Positions 26,258-34,594 of a stretch of DNA of 64,000 nucleotides are shown here, piece by piece. The translations under genes and the position numbers were made by a program. Each line of letters starts with the position of its first letter. The first letter of the stretch is position 1. Source of the stretch: Halalkalibacter urbisdiaboli (GTDB taxonomy: Bacteria; Bacillota; Bacilli; Bacillales; Bacillaceae_D); contig NZ_MVJM01000002.1 of NCBI RefSeq assembly GCF_002156385.1, positions 765,816 through 829,815 of the forward strand. The letters run 5' to 3'. The notes beneath the pieces were generated by a model. The model ran no database searches, was not told where the DNA came from, and saw only the letters and a list, made by a program, of their open reading frames with translations.

Positions 26258-26740
26258 TCACAAAAGGGTTACTTGATAATTATAATTATATTCATTAATA
26301 TTTCCAACATTACATCTTTCTAAAAATGACTTTAAAACTATTGCTAAATCTTCCAGTTCATCATCTGTTAAAAACATCTTAGCATAATTATGATTTAAAG
26401 GATATGCTATACTTTGTCCATAATTAGGGTCAGCAATATGTATATGGGGACAAGGAACTTCTTGATTCGCCAATGGAAAATTACCTGGTGGGTTTGGATG
26501 TGTTCTTCCTATTAAGTCCAATCTTAGTAAAGGATAATCTTTATGTTGTTGTTCTCTTAATTGAAATGTACATTTTGGTTTTTTATGACCACTTCTATTT
26601 AAATCGACTACAAACAAATAACTACTACTCTTTAATTCAATTTTGTCTTTATTACCCGGGTTTGGTATGACGATATCTTTCTCTTCATTTATAATCATTT
26701 TTAAAGAATTTATCAGTTCTTGAATTTGTTCAAATTCCAC
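26258..26740 (-). CDS. DUF6978-like partner of the DUF1828 gene
   Basis: 160 aa from GTG at 26740, chosen for the AGGAGG site nine bases upstream; longer in-frame starts lack an SD. Conserved-looking segments are FVVDLNRSGHKKPKCTFQLREQ, LRLDLIGRTHPNPPG and CPHIHIADPNYG. The central His/Asn/Arg-rich region could be catalytic or metal-binding, but I cannot assign chemistry. It belongs, as far as I can recognise, to the DUF6978 family that accompanies DUF1828 proteins. First gene of the two-gene unit. Confidence 0.65.
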   Translation of the reverse strand: MEFEQIQELINSLKMIINEEKDIVIPNPGNKDKIELKSSSYLFVVDLNRSGHKKPKCTFQLREQQHKDYPLLRLDLIGRTHPNPPGNFPLANQEVPCPHIHIADPNYGQSIAYPLNHNYAKMFLTDDELEDLAIVLKSFLERCNVGNINEYNYNYQVTLL

Positions 26741-27277
26741 AAACGTTTTCCTCCTAATACCTTTATTAAATAGTCTACTAAAAAATAAATTAACAGTTTT
26801 TTGATTGATGTCCTTCTTCATATCACCAGGAGAATTTTCTCCAATTAACATATACGAATAAAAGTATTGCCACCTTCCGCCCTTCCATATTATACCTATA
26901 TTTAATATTGAGGTCATCATTTTCTAGTATTATAGTTTTGAGAACTTGTTGATCTAAACATACTGCTCCAACATTTAAGAAAAATATAGAATGACAGATT
27001 TATCAAAATAATAATAATATTTTATCACAAATTGCTATTAACTTATACTTAGCTTTCCTCAACAACCTTTAAATAACAACTGCTTTTTACTTTGAATAAT
27101 TCTTTCACAAATAGAAGTTATTTGTTGCGCAGTATAGGTCAAATACGAAAGGCGATTACTATGAAAGCAATCGTCTCTTTAGAGGGTTATTCATTTACCA
27201 GTATGGTTGTACTATGCAGCAAATGAAACTAACATTTCGTCTTTCTTATTAAACATAAGCCTCCGTTACTTCAAGAG
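26741..27277. other. Gene-free stretch upstream of the DUF6978 gene
   Basis: Contains the presumed promoter of the two-gene module (AT-rich, 26760-27060) and the long composite separator 14. No credible coding frame. Confidence 0.45.
27078..27275. repeat. Composite separator repeat 14
   Basis: Starts CAACTGCTTTTTACTTTGAA, then a long hairpin with outer arms TTTGTTGCGCAGTATAGG and GTTGTACTATGCAGCAAA and an inner GCGATTACT/AGCAATCGTC stem. Ends TTAAACATAAGCCTCCGTTACTTCAAG at the stop of the next gene. About 200 bp. Confidence 0.8.
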
Positions 27278-27802
27278 TTATTTCATTTTATCAAGAGGAA
27301 GCTCAAACTGAGTCAAAATGAAAATTAAAACTATTCCTGATATAATCCAAGCTAATAGTGGCTTTTTATAATGAATGGGAAATATGATAAACATAAAAAT
27401 AACAAATAAAACTGAATGCCACATATTCCAACTATTGTGATGAGAAATTAAACCGATGTAAAGATTGATATATTCAACTGAAAGGTATAACATTACCCAA
27501 AAAACAAAATAGAATATTCTTTTTTTCCATTTGTTTGTCTTAAAAAAATATCCAAGATAAATCAGAATGGTCACGGGGTAGCAAACAAACATAATAATTA
27601 ACGAGATAGTTGTATGATTAAGAAATGGTAAAGGAAATACGTTTTCTTGAAAATGCCAAAATTGATGATTATAAGTTAAAAAATTATGTAGTAAGTCACT
27701 TAAAATAAAGAAGAGTATTGTAGGGTAATACTTCTCCCAATTTCTCCAATCACCCCAACGCCAACCACCCAATAAAAATAAAGCATTATAAATGATATGC
27801 AC
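27278..27802 (-). CDS. CBO0543-family membrane protein
   Basis: 174 aa from a GTG start. The N-terminal region GGWRWGDWRNWEKYYPTILF and SDLLHNFLTYNHQFWHF is the signature I know from CBO0543-family proteins, which are small polytopic membrane proteins of Firmicutes with unknown role. About five predicted helices. A second member is encoded at 28143-28706 in the next unit, with its own separators. Function unassigned. Confidence 0.75.
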   Translation of the reverse strand: MHIIYNALFLLGGWRWGDWRNWEKYYPTILFFILSDLLHNFLTYNHQFWHFQENVFPLPFLNHTTISLIIMFVCYPVTILIYLGYFFKTNKWKKRIFYFVFWVMLYLSVEYINLYIGLISHHNSWNMWHSVLFVIFMFIIFPIHYKKPLLAWIISGIVLIFILTQFELPLDKMK

Positions 27803-27897
27803 GTTATTTCATTCCTTATGTAATTTGTCATGTATATAGCACACAGTTGTAGTTTTTACATTATTTGCAATTTAAATTCTCTAATACATTAAAAAAT

Positions 27898-28140
27898 TGT
27901 TCTCTTGAAGTAATCCTGCCCGTTAGCCATCTATGGAGCGCTGCTCCACCACAGAAAATGAGAGAACATATTTCATTCTCTCATGGTAGTTTAAGTGTAC
28001 CACTTCACATACTTATATAAATTTTAACATAAATATCCAGTTAAAAACTTAGCATTTATTCAATAATCCTAATACATAAAAAGCCAACAGATCACTGTTG
28101 ACTTCAACCCATTTTATTTTTAAAGCACCATTACTTAAAA
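27898..28140. repeat. Composite separator repeat 15
   Basis: CTTGAAGTAATCCTGCCCG-TTAG, hairpin ATGAGAGAACATA / TTCATTCTCTCAT (27957-27984), GGTAGTTTAAGTGTACCACTTCAC, a terminator for minus-strand transcripts (CAACAGTGATCTGTTGGC plus U run, near 28080), and finally TTTTAAAGCACCATTACTTAA at the next stop. It has no coding potential. Confidence 0.7.
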
Positions 28141-28142
28141 TA

Positions 28143-28706
28143 CTATTTTGCGTTATTTACGCTTCCTCTAATGAACTTTGTAAACCAAAAAGAAATAAAT
28201 ACTATTACCACATCGATGAGGAAAAGGTAAATTTGATTCATCCCTTTATTAAATTCTAGCATTCCCAAATGGGCTTCTAAGCTTGCGAAGCCAAATGCAA
28301 ACACTGCGCTTAATATTAGAGTATAGAAATAGAAGTTTTTCTTATTATTAGTACAATATTGATAAACAAGTAAGAAGCCTACTGGGAGTGCAGAGGCAGT
28401 CATATTTAGTGCCATCGGTAATACTGGTGTAAGAAAATATGTGTGAACAAAATAGCCATACCTTTCGAGCACAATATCAATATATGTCCAAAGCATATGA
28501 ACCGTATATCCAAAGAAAAACAACTCAAACATTCTTTTTCTATCCACTGTAAAGTAGAGCAAGACTAAGGGAAGTAGCAATAAAGAAACTACGATCCAAA
28601 ATTGCCATGTTCCCATGTTGGAGTAAGTACTCCAATAAGAAGATATTATCGAATTTAATTCATCACTCTTTTCATATATCTGTTCCCAATACTCCCTGTA
28701 TTCCAT
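28143..28706 (-). CDS. CBO0543-family membrane protein, second member
   Basis: 187 aa with an AGGAGGG site. Four to five predicted helices (WQFWIVVSLLLLPLVLLYF, ALNMTASALPVGFLLVYQY, YFYTLILSAVFAFGFASLE). Arrangement and the FGYTVHMLWTYIDIVLERYGYF segment agree with the CBO0543 family. It diverges strongly from the first copy at 27278, so this is not a recent duplication but accumulation of the same family. Membrane location is certain; function is unknown. Confidence 0.7.
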   Translation of the reverse strand: MEYREYWEQIYEKSDELNSIISSYWSTYSNMGTWQFWIVVSLLLLPLVLLYFTVDRKRMFELFFFGYTVHMLWTYIDIVLERYGYFVHTYFLTPVLPMALNMTASALPVGFLLVYQYCTNNKKNFYFYTLILSAVFAFGFASLEAHLGMLEFNKGMNQIYLFLIDVVIVFISFWFTKFIRGSVNNAK

Positions 28707-29076
28707 AAATGCCCTCCTGAACCCATCGACAATTATATCTTATTATTAACATTTCCATAATTAGGACGTTAATACAGGGAATAATTTACTTTTTTCAAAA
28801 AAACCCTGCTTTCACAAAGTCACCGAAAGTAAAATGATTTTACTGCACAGTATGGGTCTTTTATTAAAAGTCAAGTAAATGATTAATACCTTTTATATTG
28901 TAATTAATTTATAAAATGTCTCACATTATAAAGGGCAAAAGAAGAAGGATAGGAGAGCAGTGAATACATCTGCTTTACCTATCCTTTTTTGTACTACAAA
29001 TGACCTCATTTACCACAACAACAGAGTTGGATGTTGTTGAGCTAACGCTCCCGTTAACTGAATAAGAAACTAAATG
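28707..29076. other. Gene-free stretch dominated by composite separator 16
   Basis: No coding frame. 28707-28799 is upstream sequence of the CBO0543 gene and 28800-29066 is repeat. Confidence 0.5.
28800..29066. repeat. Composite separator repeat 16
   Basis: Contains TTTACTGCACAGTATGGGTC and GGGCAAAAGAAG. A hairpin GGATAGGAGAGCAG...CTGCTTTACCTATCC follows, then AACAACAGAGTTGGATGTTGTT. It closes with the symmetric CTAACG-CTCC-CGTTAACTGAA. The last 130 bp are nearly identical to the copy ending at 32605. Confidence 0.8.
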
Positions 29077-29508
29077 TTAATGATACCTGAACCAAACAAA
29101 CCATCCTTGTTCTTTACTTTTTGCGACAAAGATTTGCCCTTCTAAAGCACTTGCACTTATCCCTTCAAACTTTGGGAAATATAATCTTACTAGCCAAGAT
29201 TTATTTGCAATTTCTTCTCCGCAAAAATTTTTTGCCATTCCATAATAACTCTCATCCTTAGCATTTCCCACAGTATTAGGAAATGGCACAGCAGTGATAA
29301 CTTTCCACTGTGTATACATTTCAGCCAATTCTCCGGTTTCATAAGTAAGAGGGACTAAAGTTTCTAAAGCTTTAAGGATTTCATCTCTATCCTCAATATT
29401 GGTGTCCTCTAACTCATTTAAATTAGGACATTTTGCTGGTTGTGCATTTACAACCATTGGAACAAAAAGGAATAAACAAAAGAAAATTAGTATACAAAGT
29501 TTTCTCAT
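29077..29508 (-). CDS. Secreted hypothetical protein
   Basis: 143 aa from the ATG at 29508, 8 nt after GAGGTGA; an upstream ATG at 29538 is not supported. Signal peptide ILIFFCLFLFVPMVVNAQP, cleaved near NAQ-P. Two Cys in the mature protein (KCPNLNE and NFCGEE) may pair. Otherwise the body is acidic (EDTNIEDRDEI). Family unknown. A single-gene cassette between separators 16 and 17. Confidence 0.6.
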   Translation of the reverse strand: MRKLCILIFFCLFLFVPMVVNAQPAKCPNLNELEDTNIEDRDEILKALETLVPLTYETGELAEMYTQWKVITAVPFPNTVGNAKDESYYGMAKNFCGEEIANKSWLVRLYFPKFEGISASALEGQIFVAKSKEQGWFVWFRYH

Positions 29509-29567
29509 AAGAACTTCACCTCTGTAACTAATTTTCACTAACTTTCAATAAATATTTATTTTTCTTG

Positions 29568-29655
29568 TTTAATTTTCCTGCACCGTTAGTCGAATAACTT
29601 CTGTAAAAAAACCGCTAACCTTTATTGAATCAACGCACCCTTTAGTTCAATTAGT
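29568..29655. repeat. Cassette separator repeat 17
   Basis: Near-identical to separator 11 (23012-23098): CTGCACCGTTAGTCGAATAAC ... CAACGCACCCTTTAG. Confidence 0.8.
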
Positions 29656-30184
29656 ATTTAAGATAATCTAAGACAATATCAACTCTTTCATTGACTGAAT
29701 AATCCCCTTCAATTTTTAATATTGGACAAGATAAGTCTGCCATCCAATGCTCGTGTAAAGTTTTACTTCTAACTTCAATTCCCGCACTATCATATAAAGA
29801 AGCCCACTCTAAAAATGTTTTTGATTGTTCATATTTGCTACCACCAGCTAATATTTCATTTCCATAACGTTGAAATTCCCTTTGCTTTAGCCTTTTAAGC
29901 CTTATATCTTGTGGAATCCATAAGAATATAACAAGGTCAAAATAACTTTTAAAGTTATTACCCCAACCACACACTGCACCAGAAAGAATCCAGTTTTCAT
30001 TATGTGATAAATCTTTTTCAAGCATCCTTCTTCTTTCAGGTACTTCTCTTTGTTTAGTAAACTTCGTTGTCCAAAAGTAATCATCGGTATCAAGATATGT
30101 ATGAGGCAAAACATTTGATAATGAAGAACCAAGTGTTGAAGTTCCAGCCCCTGATGCTCCCATTATGTGAATTTTTTCTTTCAT
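29651..30184 (-). CDS. P-loop NTPase (adenylate kinase/shikimate-kinase-like)
   Basis: 177 aa from the ATG at 30184 (GGAGGAGAAC upstream); longer frames lack an SD. Walker A is GASGAGTSTLG (residues 8-18), followed by LDTDDYFW (about residues 32-39) and FDLVIFLWIP, which are typical of nucleoside or small-molecule kinases of the adenylate-kinase fold. RLKRLKQRE (about residue 110) could be the Arg-rich lid. Substrate unknown. It may phosphorylate a nucleotide or an antibiotic. Single-gene unit. Confidence 0.75.
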   Translation of the reverse strand: MKEKIHIMGASGAGTSTLGSSLSNVLPHTYLDTDDYFWTTKFTKQREVPERRRMLEKDLSHNENWILSGAVCGWGNNFKSYFDLVIFLWIPQDIRLKRLKQREFQRYGNEILAGGSKYEQSKTFLEWASLYDSAGIEVRSKTLHEHWMADLSCPILKIEGDYSVNERVDIVLDYLKY

Positions 30185-30237
30185 TGTTCTCCTCCTTGGG
30201 TACTTTTTCGTAACATAAAACACTGTGCTTCTCCCAC

Positions 30238-30352
30238 TCTTCTGCCCGCTACTTGAATAATTGCACTTCAATTTTAACATTAATTTCCTTTTGTGTGTTC
30301 ATACAAAAAGCCTCCCTGTTTCTTACAGGAAAGCTACCCGTTAGCACCATAA
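30238..30352. repeat. Cassette separator repeat 18 (composite)
   Basis: CTTCTGCCCGCTACTTGAAT, conserved block TTTAACATTAATTTCCTTTT, hairpin CTTTCCTGTAAGAAACAGGG with U run, and CTACCCGTTAGCAC near the stop of the VOC gene. Confidence 0.75.
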
Positions 30353-30369
30353 GAGATAATAGTCTTTGA

Positions 30370-30789
30370 TTATTGTGAGATTAAATATTTTTCTTTGAAA
30401 ATTGGACTCAGTTCACTCCATACATCAAACTTATTATTATCTAAGTCATAAAAAATAAAATTTCTGCCAGAGTGTCCTCTATTTTCAATGTCTCCAACTC
30501 TTATCTCATTCTCAATAAAATCCTTATGAACTGCTTCCAGAGCATCTAATCCATTCACTTCAAAAGTTAAAGAAAAACGTTCTTGACCATAAATATCTAT
30601 GAAATTAGAACTTTGATTTTCATTTGATTTAACTAAAAAAATACTTTGGTTAGCAAGATTTAAAATCGCTTTGTCTTCATCTTTATAATTTAACTCCGCA
30701 CCTAATTTATTTACATACCAATCAGATGAGATTTCTACATTGGTTACTGGAATATAAGTAGTTCCAATCCTCAATAATTTTTCACTCAT
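30370..30789 (-). CDS. VOC-family (glyoxalase/bleomycin-resistance fold) protein
   Basis: 139 aa from the ATG at 30789, 8 nt after GGGAGGAG. The vicinal-oxygen-chelate fold is suggested by YIPVTNVEISSDWYVNKLGAEL at the N-terminus and the second repeat GRNFIFYDLDNNKFDVWSE at the C-terminus. Metal-binding residues are not complete (the first His is missing), so it may bind a ligand rather than catalyse. VOC members include antibiotic-binding proteins and dioxygenases. Single-gene unit. Confidence 0.8.
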   Translation of the reverse strand: MSEKLLRIGTTYIPVTNVEISSDWYVNKLGAELNYKDEDKAILNLANQSIFLVKSNENQSSNFIDIYGQERFSLTFEVNGLDALEAVHKDFIENEIRVGDIENRGHSGRNFIFYDLDNNKFDVWSELSPIFKEKYLISQ

Positions 30790-30890
30790 ATTTAAAACTC
30801 CTCCCAATTTTTGATAATTAAAAACAATTCTCTCTTTTTGGACATTTCTCCTTCTAACCTTCTATTTCTTATTCTGATTTATTTAAACTA

Positions 30891-30985
30891 CTTCTTCTTG
30901 AAGTAAACTGCCCTTATATAGCAAAGCGATCAGCTGTAGCTGACCGCATCTTCTTGTTGTGCATTCGCCCCCGTTACTTTAAGTG
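30891..30985. repeat. Cassette separator repeat 19
   Basis: CTTCTTGAAGTAAACTGCCCT, hairpin GCGATCAGCTGTAGCTGACCGC, then GCATTCGCCCCCGTTACTTTAAG at the 3' side of the histidine phosphatase gene. Confidence 0.8.
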
Positions 30986-31065
30986 GATTATTTCACAATA
31001 TTAAATGGAAAAAAGGCGTGGCTATTTTTAGCTAAGCCAATGTTAACTGAAATATGTACCAATTA

Positions 31066-31635
31066 CTAAATAACTACTTTATGCCAACGCGCATCTCCTA
31101 AGAAATGTTCACGAGTTACCGATTCATCCAAATACTGACGGTAAGAAGTAATTGTTCCATCGTGGGAAACAATATAAATCTTATCTTTGTTGAAGTTTCT
31201 GCACCAATCAATAAACTGTTTTGCCAAATCTGTAAATTCATCTTCGGAAATGGTATTAATACCTCGTTTCCAGTGGATTGCTTCAACATCTGCCATTTTT
31301 AGCTGGGGAAATTCTTGTTCAATATCTTCTTTGGATAATGTTTGGTCACAACCATAAGCCTTGTCTTGTGTTAATAACGGAAACATACGAGGGCCAACTA
31401 GTGGATGAACTACTCTTTGACATGGCACATCACTTGTCCAGATTAAGGCTGTTTGTATCGTACGTCGAAGGGGACTTATTATAAATAAGTCATCTGATGA
31501 AACTGGAAAGATTTCTTTCAGATTAGTCGCTTGCCATTTTCCAATATCGGTTAGTGAAGGGTCTTTTATTTGCAAACTCGCTGGTGGTCTTGAAACGTGT
31601 TCTCCCTGTGCGTGACGTAAAAAATATATCTCCAT
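31066..31635 (-). CDS. Histidine phosphatase family protein
   Basis: 189 aa from the ATG at 31635, which follows GGGGTGG. FLRHAQGEH (residues 4-12) is the phosphohistidine RHG-type motif, RRT (about residue 57) supplies the second Arg, and SHDGTI (about residue 158) carries the partner His. This is the phosphoglycerate mutase-like superfamily. The DWCRNFNKDKIYIVSHD context favours a small-molecule phosphatase. Substrate unknown. Single-gene unit with its own promoter region; a 17-bp hairpin lies upstream at 31675-31716. Confidence 0.85.
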   Translation of the reverse strand: MEIYFLRHAQGEHVSRPPASLQIKDPSLTDIGKWQATNLKEIFPVSSDDLFIISPLRRTIQTALIWTSDVPCQRVVHPLVGPRMFPLLTQDKAYGCDQTLSKEDIEQEFPQLKMADVEAIHWKRGINTISEDEFTDLAKQFIDWCRNFNKDKIYIVSHDGTITSYRQYLDESVTREHFLGDARWHKVVI

Positions 31636-31674
31636 ATCTTCATTACCACCCCTCAAAAAAAATAAGTAAATCAA

Positions 31675-31716
31675 AGGACATAACATATTTTATATAACTA
31701 ATATGTTATGTCCTTT
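31675..31716. other. Long hairpin in the 5' region of the phosphatase gene
   Basis: AAAGGACATAACATATT / AATATGTTATGTCCTTT, a 17-bp perfect stem between separator 20 and the phosphatase gene, followed on the minus strand by a T-rich stretch. It may be a terminator between units. Confidence 0.6.
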
Positions 31717-31719
31717 CCT

Positions 31720-31750
31720 GTTCAACTAATGCCCCCGTTACTTTAAGTAC
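31720..31750. repeat. Cassette separator repeat 20
   Basis: GTTCAACTAATGCCCCCGTTAC-TTTAAGTAC, with TGTACTAAGCAGTA at 31791, on the left side of the only inverted unit. Confidence 0.75.
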
Positions 31751-31861
31751 ATTCTTTCACAAAGTTAGTTCATCGAGTGCTCAATATCGTTGTACTAAGC
31801 AGTAAAATCAACTTCTAATTTTACTAATTTTTGTTATAATTAAAATAAAAAAAGGGGCACA

Positions 31862-32380
31862 ATGTCTAAACTATTTTTACATACATCGTTTTTTACACTA
31901 ATCTATTTCATAATCTGGGTAGGAGTAGAATCTATACACATAAAAGTTGTTCTAAGTATTATTGGTCTAACTTTTATACCCCAGGTAAGAAAAAAACTTT
32001 ACAAAACTCCACTCGTAATTAGAAAAAGTAAAGTTGCACTTTATACTTCTTTCTTTTTTACCTTTTTTTTGTTCATTCTGATCTTAATAACAAAATCTAA
32101 TATTAATTCCACAGCTTTTACTGTCATTATTCTTATATTTTTGTATAGCCTGTTAGGAAGCTTGATTTATGGAATACCTGTTTCGTTATTCTCAGATTTA
32201 ATAACAGCAAATGTTAAGAAATATCGTTTCTACCTTTCTTTTTTAGTTCATATTGGATTTGGATTGCTTTCTTTCTTTTTTCTTGGTTCACTAATGATTT
32301 TAGCTACTTTCATTGCATTATTATTTTTCCTTATAGATGAATTTATAAGAAAAAAAGAATATACCCATTTTAAAATGTAA
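31862..32380 (+). CDS. Multi-spanning membrane protein (inverted unit)
   Basis: 172 aa, almost wholly hydrophobic, with about five predicted transmembrane helices (TSFFTLIYFIIWVGVE, VALYTSFFFTFFLFILIL, FTVIILIFLYSLLGSLIYG, YLSFLVHIGFGLLSFFFLG, LMILATFIALLFFLIDEF). Start ATG at 31862 with AAAGGGG upstream. The family is not recognised. It is the only clear plus-strand gene in the second part of the array and is flanked by separators on both sides. The unit seems to have been inverted. Confidence 0.65.
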   Translation: MSKLFLHTSFFTLIYFIIWVGVESIHIKVVLSIIGLTFIPQVRKKLYKTPLVIRKSKVALYTSFFFTFFLFILILITKSNINSTAFTVIILIFLYSLLGSLIYGIPVSLFSDLITANVKKYRFYLSFLVHIGFGLLSFFFLGSLMILATFIALLFFLIDEFIRKKEYTHFKM

Positions 32381-32404
32381 ATTAACTTTAAACTGCATTT
32401 CATG

Positions 32405-32605
32405 TGGTATTTTTTCGCAGTATGTGTCTTTCATTAAAAGTAAATATAATCTAAAATGTCAGACATTATGATGGGCAAAAGAATTAGGATAGGAGAGCAG
32501 TGAAAAAATCTGCTATACCTATCCTTATTTGTACAACAAATCCTTATTTACCACAACAACTTAGTTGGGTTTTGTTGAACTAACGCTCCCGTTAGTTTAA
32601 TAAAG
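32405..32605. repeat. Composite separator repeat 21
   Basis: CGCAGTATGTGTCTTTCATT, GGGCAAAAGAATTAGGATAG, the GATAGGAGAGCAG/CTGCTATACCTATC hairpin, and CTAACG-CTCC-CGTTAGTTTAA at the end. Closely matches 28935-29066. Confidence 0.85.
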
Positions 32606-33029
32606 AAGCAGTATTAAGAGACGCGTTTAATTCATTTTCTAACTTTTGATAATCTAAACTCCAGTAATAACCATTGCTACCCTGAACAATGTTTTCTCCC
32701 ATCGTAAATAGATTACCACCATAAGTAGTGTTATCTTTTGTTCGGATAAGAACTTTTGTGTAATCACCAGAAGTGTTTATTGAATAGGAGTCAGAAACCT
32801 CCACTTTTGAGTGTTTTTTCATTGTTGAAATTCCCTTCGCAATCGCTAACACAGTCTCTTTATCAGTAATCAAATAAGATGTATTTTCAGTTTGAACTAT
32901 TACATCTTTAATGTCTTTTTTGGCGAGGTTAAATCCCCATATTGATATATGAGTTTGCTGGTAAAAAACAAATGATAAAATTACTATTAAACTGATAGAA
33001 ATTAAAATACTCCAACCCTTTTTGTTCAT
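32592..33029 (-). CDS. Membrane-anchored hypothetical protein
   Basis: 145 aa with an AAGGAGAG site. The N-terminal anchor is ILISISLIVILSFVFY. The extracytoplasmic body has VIVQTENTSYLITDKETVLAIAKGIST, reminiscent of small Bacillus cell-surface proteins, but no family is assigned. The C-terminus (LENELNASLNTASLLN) runs into the separator, the stop being next to its TTTAA arm. Single-gene unit. Confidence 0.6.
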   Translation of the reverse strand: MNKKGWSILISISLIVILSFVFYQQTHISIWGFNLAKKDIKDVIVQTENTSYLITDKETVLAIAKGISTMKKHSKVEVSDSYSINTSGDYTKVLIRTKDNTTYGGNLFTMGENIVQGSNGYYWSLDYQKLENELNASLNTASLLN

Positions 33030-33078
33030 GAACTCGACTCTCCTTTTTATAAATACGTCTTACATTATTTTAAACCCT

Positions 33079-33104
33079 CTTGTTCAACTCTTCTGCTCCG
33101 TTAG
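33079..33104. repeat. Separator repeat 22, left part (split by IS element)
   Basis: GTTCAACTCTTCTGCTCCGTTAG. With 34894 onwards (TTTAAGTGAAGAACTTCAC) it forms one intact copy interrupted by IS copy B. Confidence 0.7.
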
Positions 33105-33209
33105 CATTCCTGTAGTGCGCTATTTTCAACTTTGAAAAAAATAGAGCTCCTCAGTAAGATATGAGTATAGATACCACTCTAAAACTCAAATCTAAGGAGG
33201 AACTCTTAT

Positions 33210-34484
33210 ATGAAGTTTAAAATGCAAGACAAACAAAATCAACTAATAGAAAGAATTTCCGATAAACATCTCGTTGTTGGTGTTGATATTGCCCAACAAA
33301 CACATGTCGCCCGAGCTGTGAATTATCGTGGTATTGTGGTTGGTGATCCTTTACCTTTTGAAAATGACGAAGATGGTTTTGCCAGGTTACTAGATTGGAT
33401 AATACAGCTTAAAAACACCAAAGGTCTTGATACAGAAATCGTTGGTATGGAACCTACAGGGCATTATTGGTTAAACTTATCAGAATGGCTTTACGAACAA
33501 GATATTGATGTTGTGACAGTTAATCCCCACCTTGTTAAAAAGAATAAAGAAAATAGAGATAATACTCAGTCCAAAAGTGATAAAAAAGACGCTCTAGTTA
33601 TTGCTGATATGGTGAAGAATGGATACTATTCCTTTATTCGTCCAACTACAGAGGCTTTCGAAAAACTGAGAGTACTGATGTCTAATCGAGATACAGTAGT
33701 AAAACGATTTGTCAGTGCTGCGAACCAAATCAATCGTTGGGTTGATATTATTTTTCCTGAACTTAGACAAGTTTTTAAAGACGTGAAAGGCAAAGGAGCA
33801 CTCGCTACTCTCCGTTTATTCCCTACACCGAAAGAATTACGTTCGATGGAAGCCATCGATATTGTTAATGAGTGGAGAACCGTGATGAAGCGTCAACCTG
33901 GTATTAAAAAAGCTCAAGCCCTCATTCAACTAGCCAAGAATTCTGTTGGTAATGATAAAGCACACGATGCATATAAATTGCACTTAAAACAATTACTTGA
34001 GGAATTTGATCTCGCTACAACCCAACTCGAAATAGTAGAAAAAGAAGTATCTGAAGCGCTTGAAAGCATTACTTTCACCGATAAACTGCTTGGTATTAAG
34101 GGGTTAACAGAAATAACGTTAGGTGGCATCTTAGGTGAAACCGGTGATTTAAGTCAGTTCTCACATGGCAATTCTCTGTTACGACATGCGGGTTTACATC
34201 TAGTCGAAGCAAGCTCCGGTAAATGGAAAGGACAAATTGTCCTGTCTAAGAGAGGAAGATCTCGTCTAAGGCGATTTTTGTACCTAGCGACATTGAGTCT
34301 GGTGATGAATAACCCTGAGTTTAAAGAACTTCATGCCCAGAATGTCAAAGTAAAAAAGATGAAAAAAATGAAATCTATTATGAAACTGATTGGCAAGTTT
34401 GCAAGAATGATAGTAGGAATTGCCCGACGTAATGAACCCTATAGTCCAGAAAAAGTACAACCCTTAACACCTTTAGCAGCCTAA
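33210..34484 (+). CDS. IS110-family (DEDD) transposase, copy B
   Basis: 424 aa with an AAGGAGGAACTC site. The RuvC-like DEDD residues occur in VVGVDIAQQTHVAR, VGMEPTGHYWL and SKSDKKDALVIADM. The C-terminal Tnp_20 domain contains LLGIKGLTEIT and EASSGKWKGQIVLSKRGRSRL with the catalytic Ser. It is related to copy A, with differing residues throughout. The gene is intact. Its downstream structured RNA region could give target-specific, RNA-guided insertion. Confidence 0.93.
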   Translation: MKFKMQDKQNQLIERISDKHLVVGVDIAQQTHVARAVNYRGIVVGDPLPFENDEDGFARLLDWIIQLKNTKGLDTEIVGMEPTGHYWLNLSEWLYEQDIDVVTVNPHLVKKNKENRDNTQSKSDKKDALVIADMVKNGYYSFIRPTTEAFEKLRVLMSNRDTVVKRFVSAANQINRWVDIIFPELRQVFKDVKGKGALATLRLFPTPKELRSMEAIDIVNEWRTVMKRQPGIKKAQALIQLAKNSVGNDKAHDAYKLHLKQLLEEFDLATTQLEIVEKEVSEALESITFTDKLLGIKGLTEITLGGILGETGDLSQFSHGNSLLRHAGLHLVEASSGKWKGQIVLSKRGRSRLRRFLYLATLSLVMNNPEFKELHAQNVKVKKMKKMKSIMKLIGKFARMIVGIARRNEPYSPEKVQPLTPLAA

Positions 34485-34594
34485 CTTAATTGCCTTAAAA
34501 CTGAACAAATCAAACAGCAAGAGTTACTTTATTGAATGTTGGCCTATTCGTAGGATCTCAAAGAAAGCACGGAGTACTGGAATACTTAAACAAA

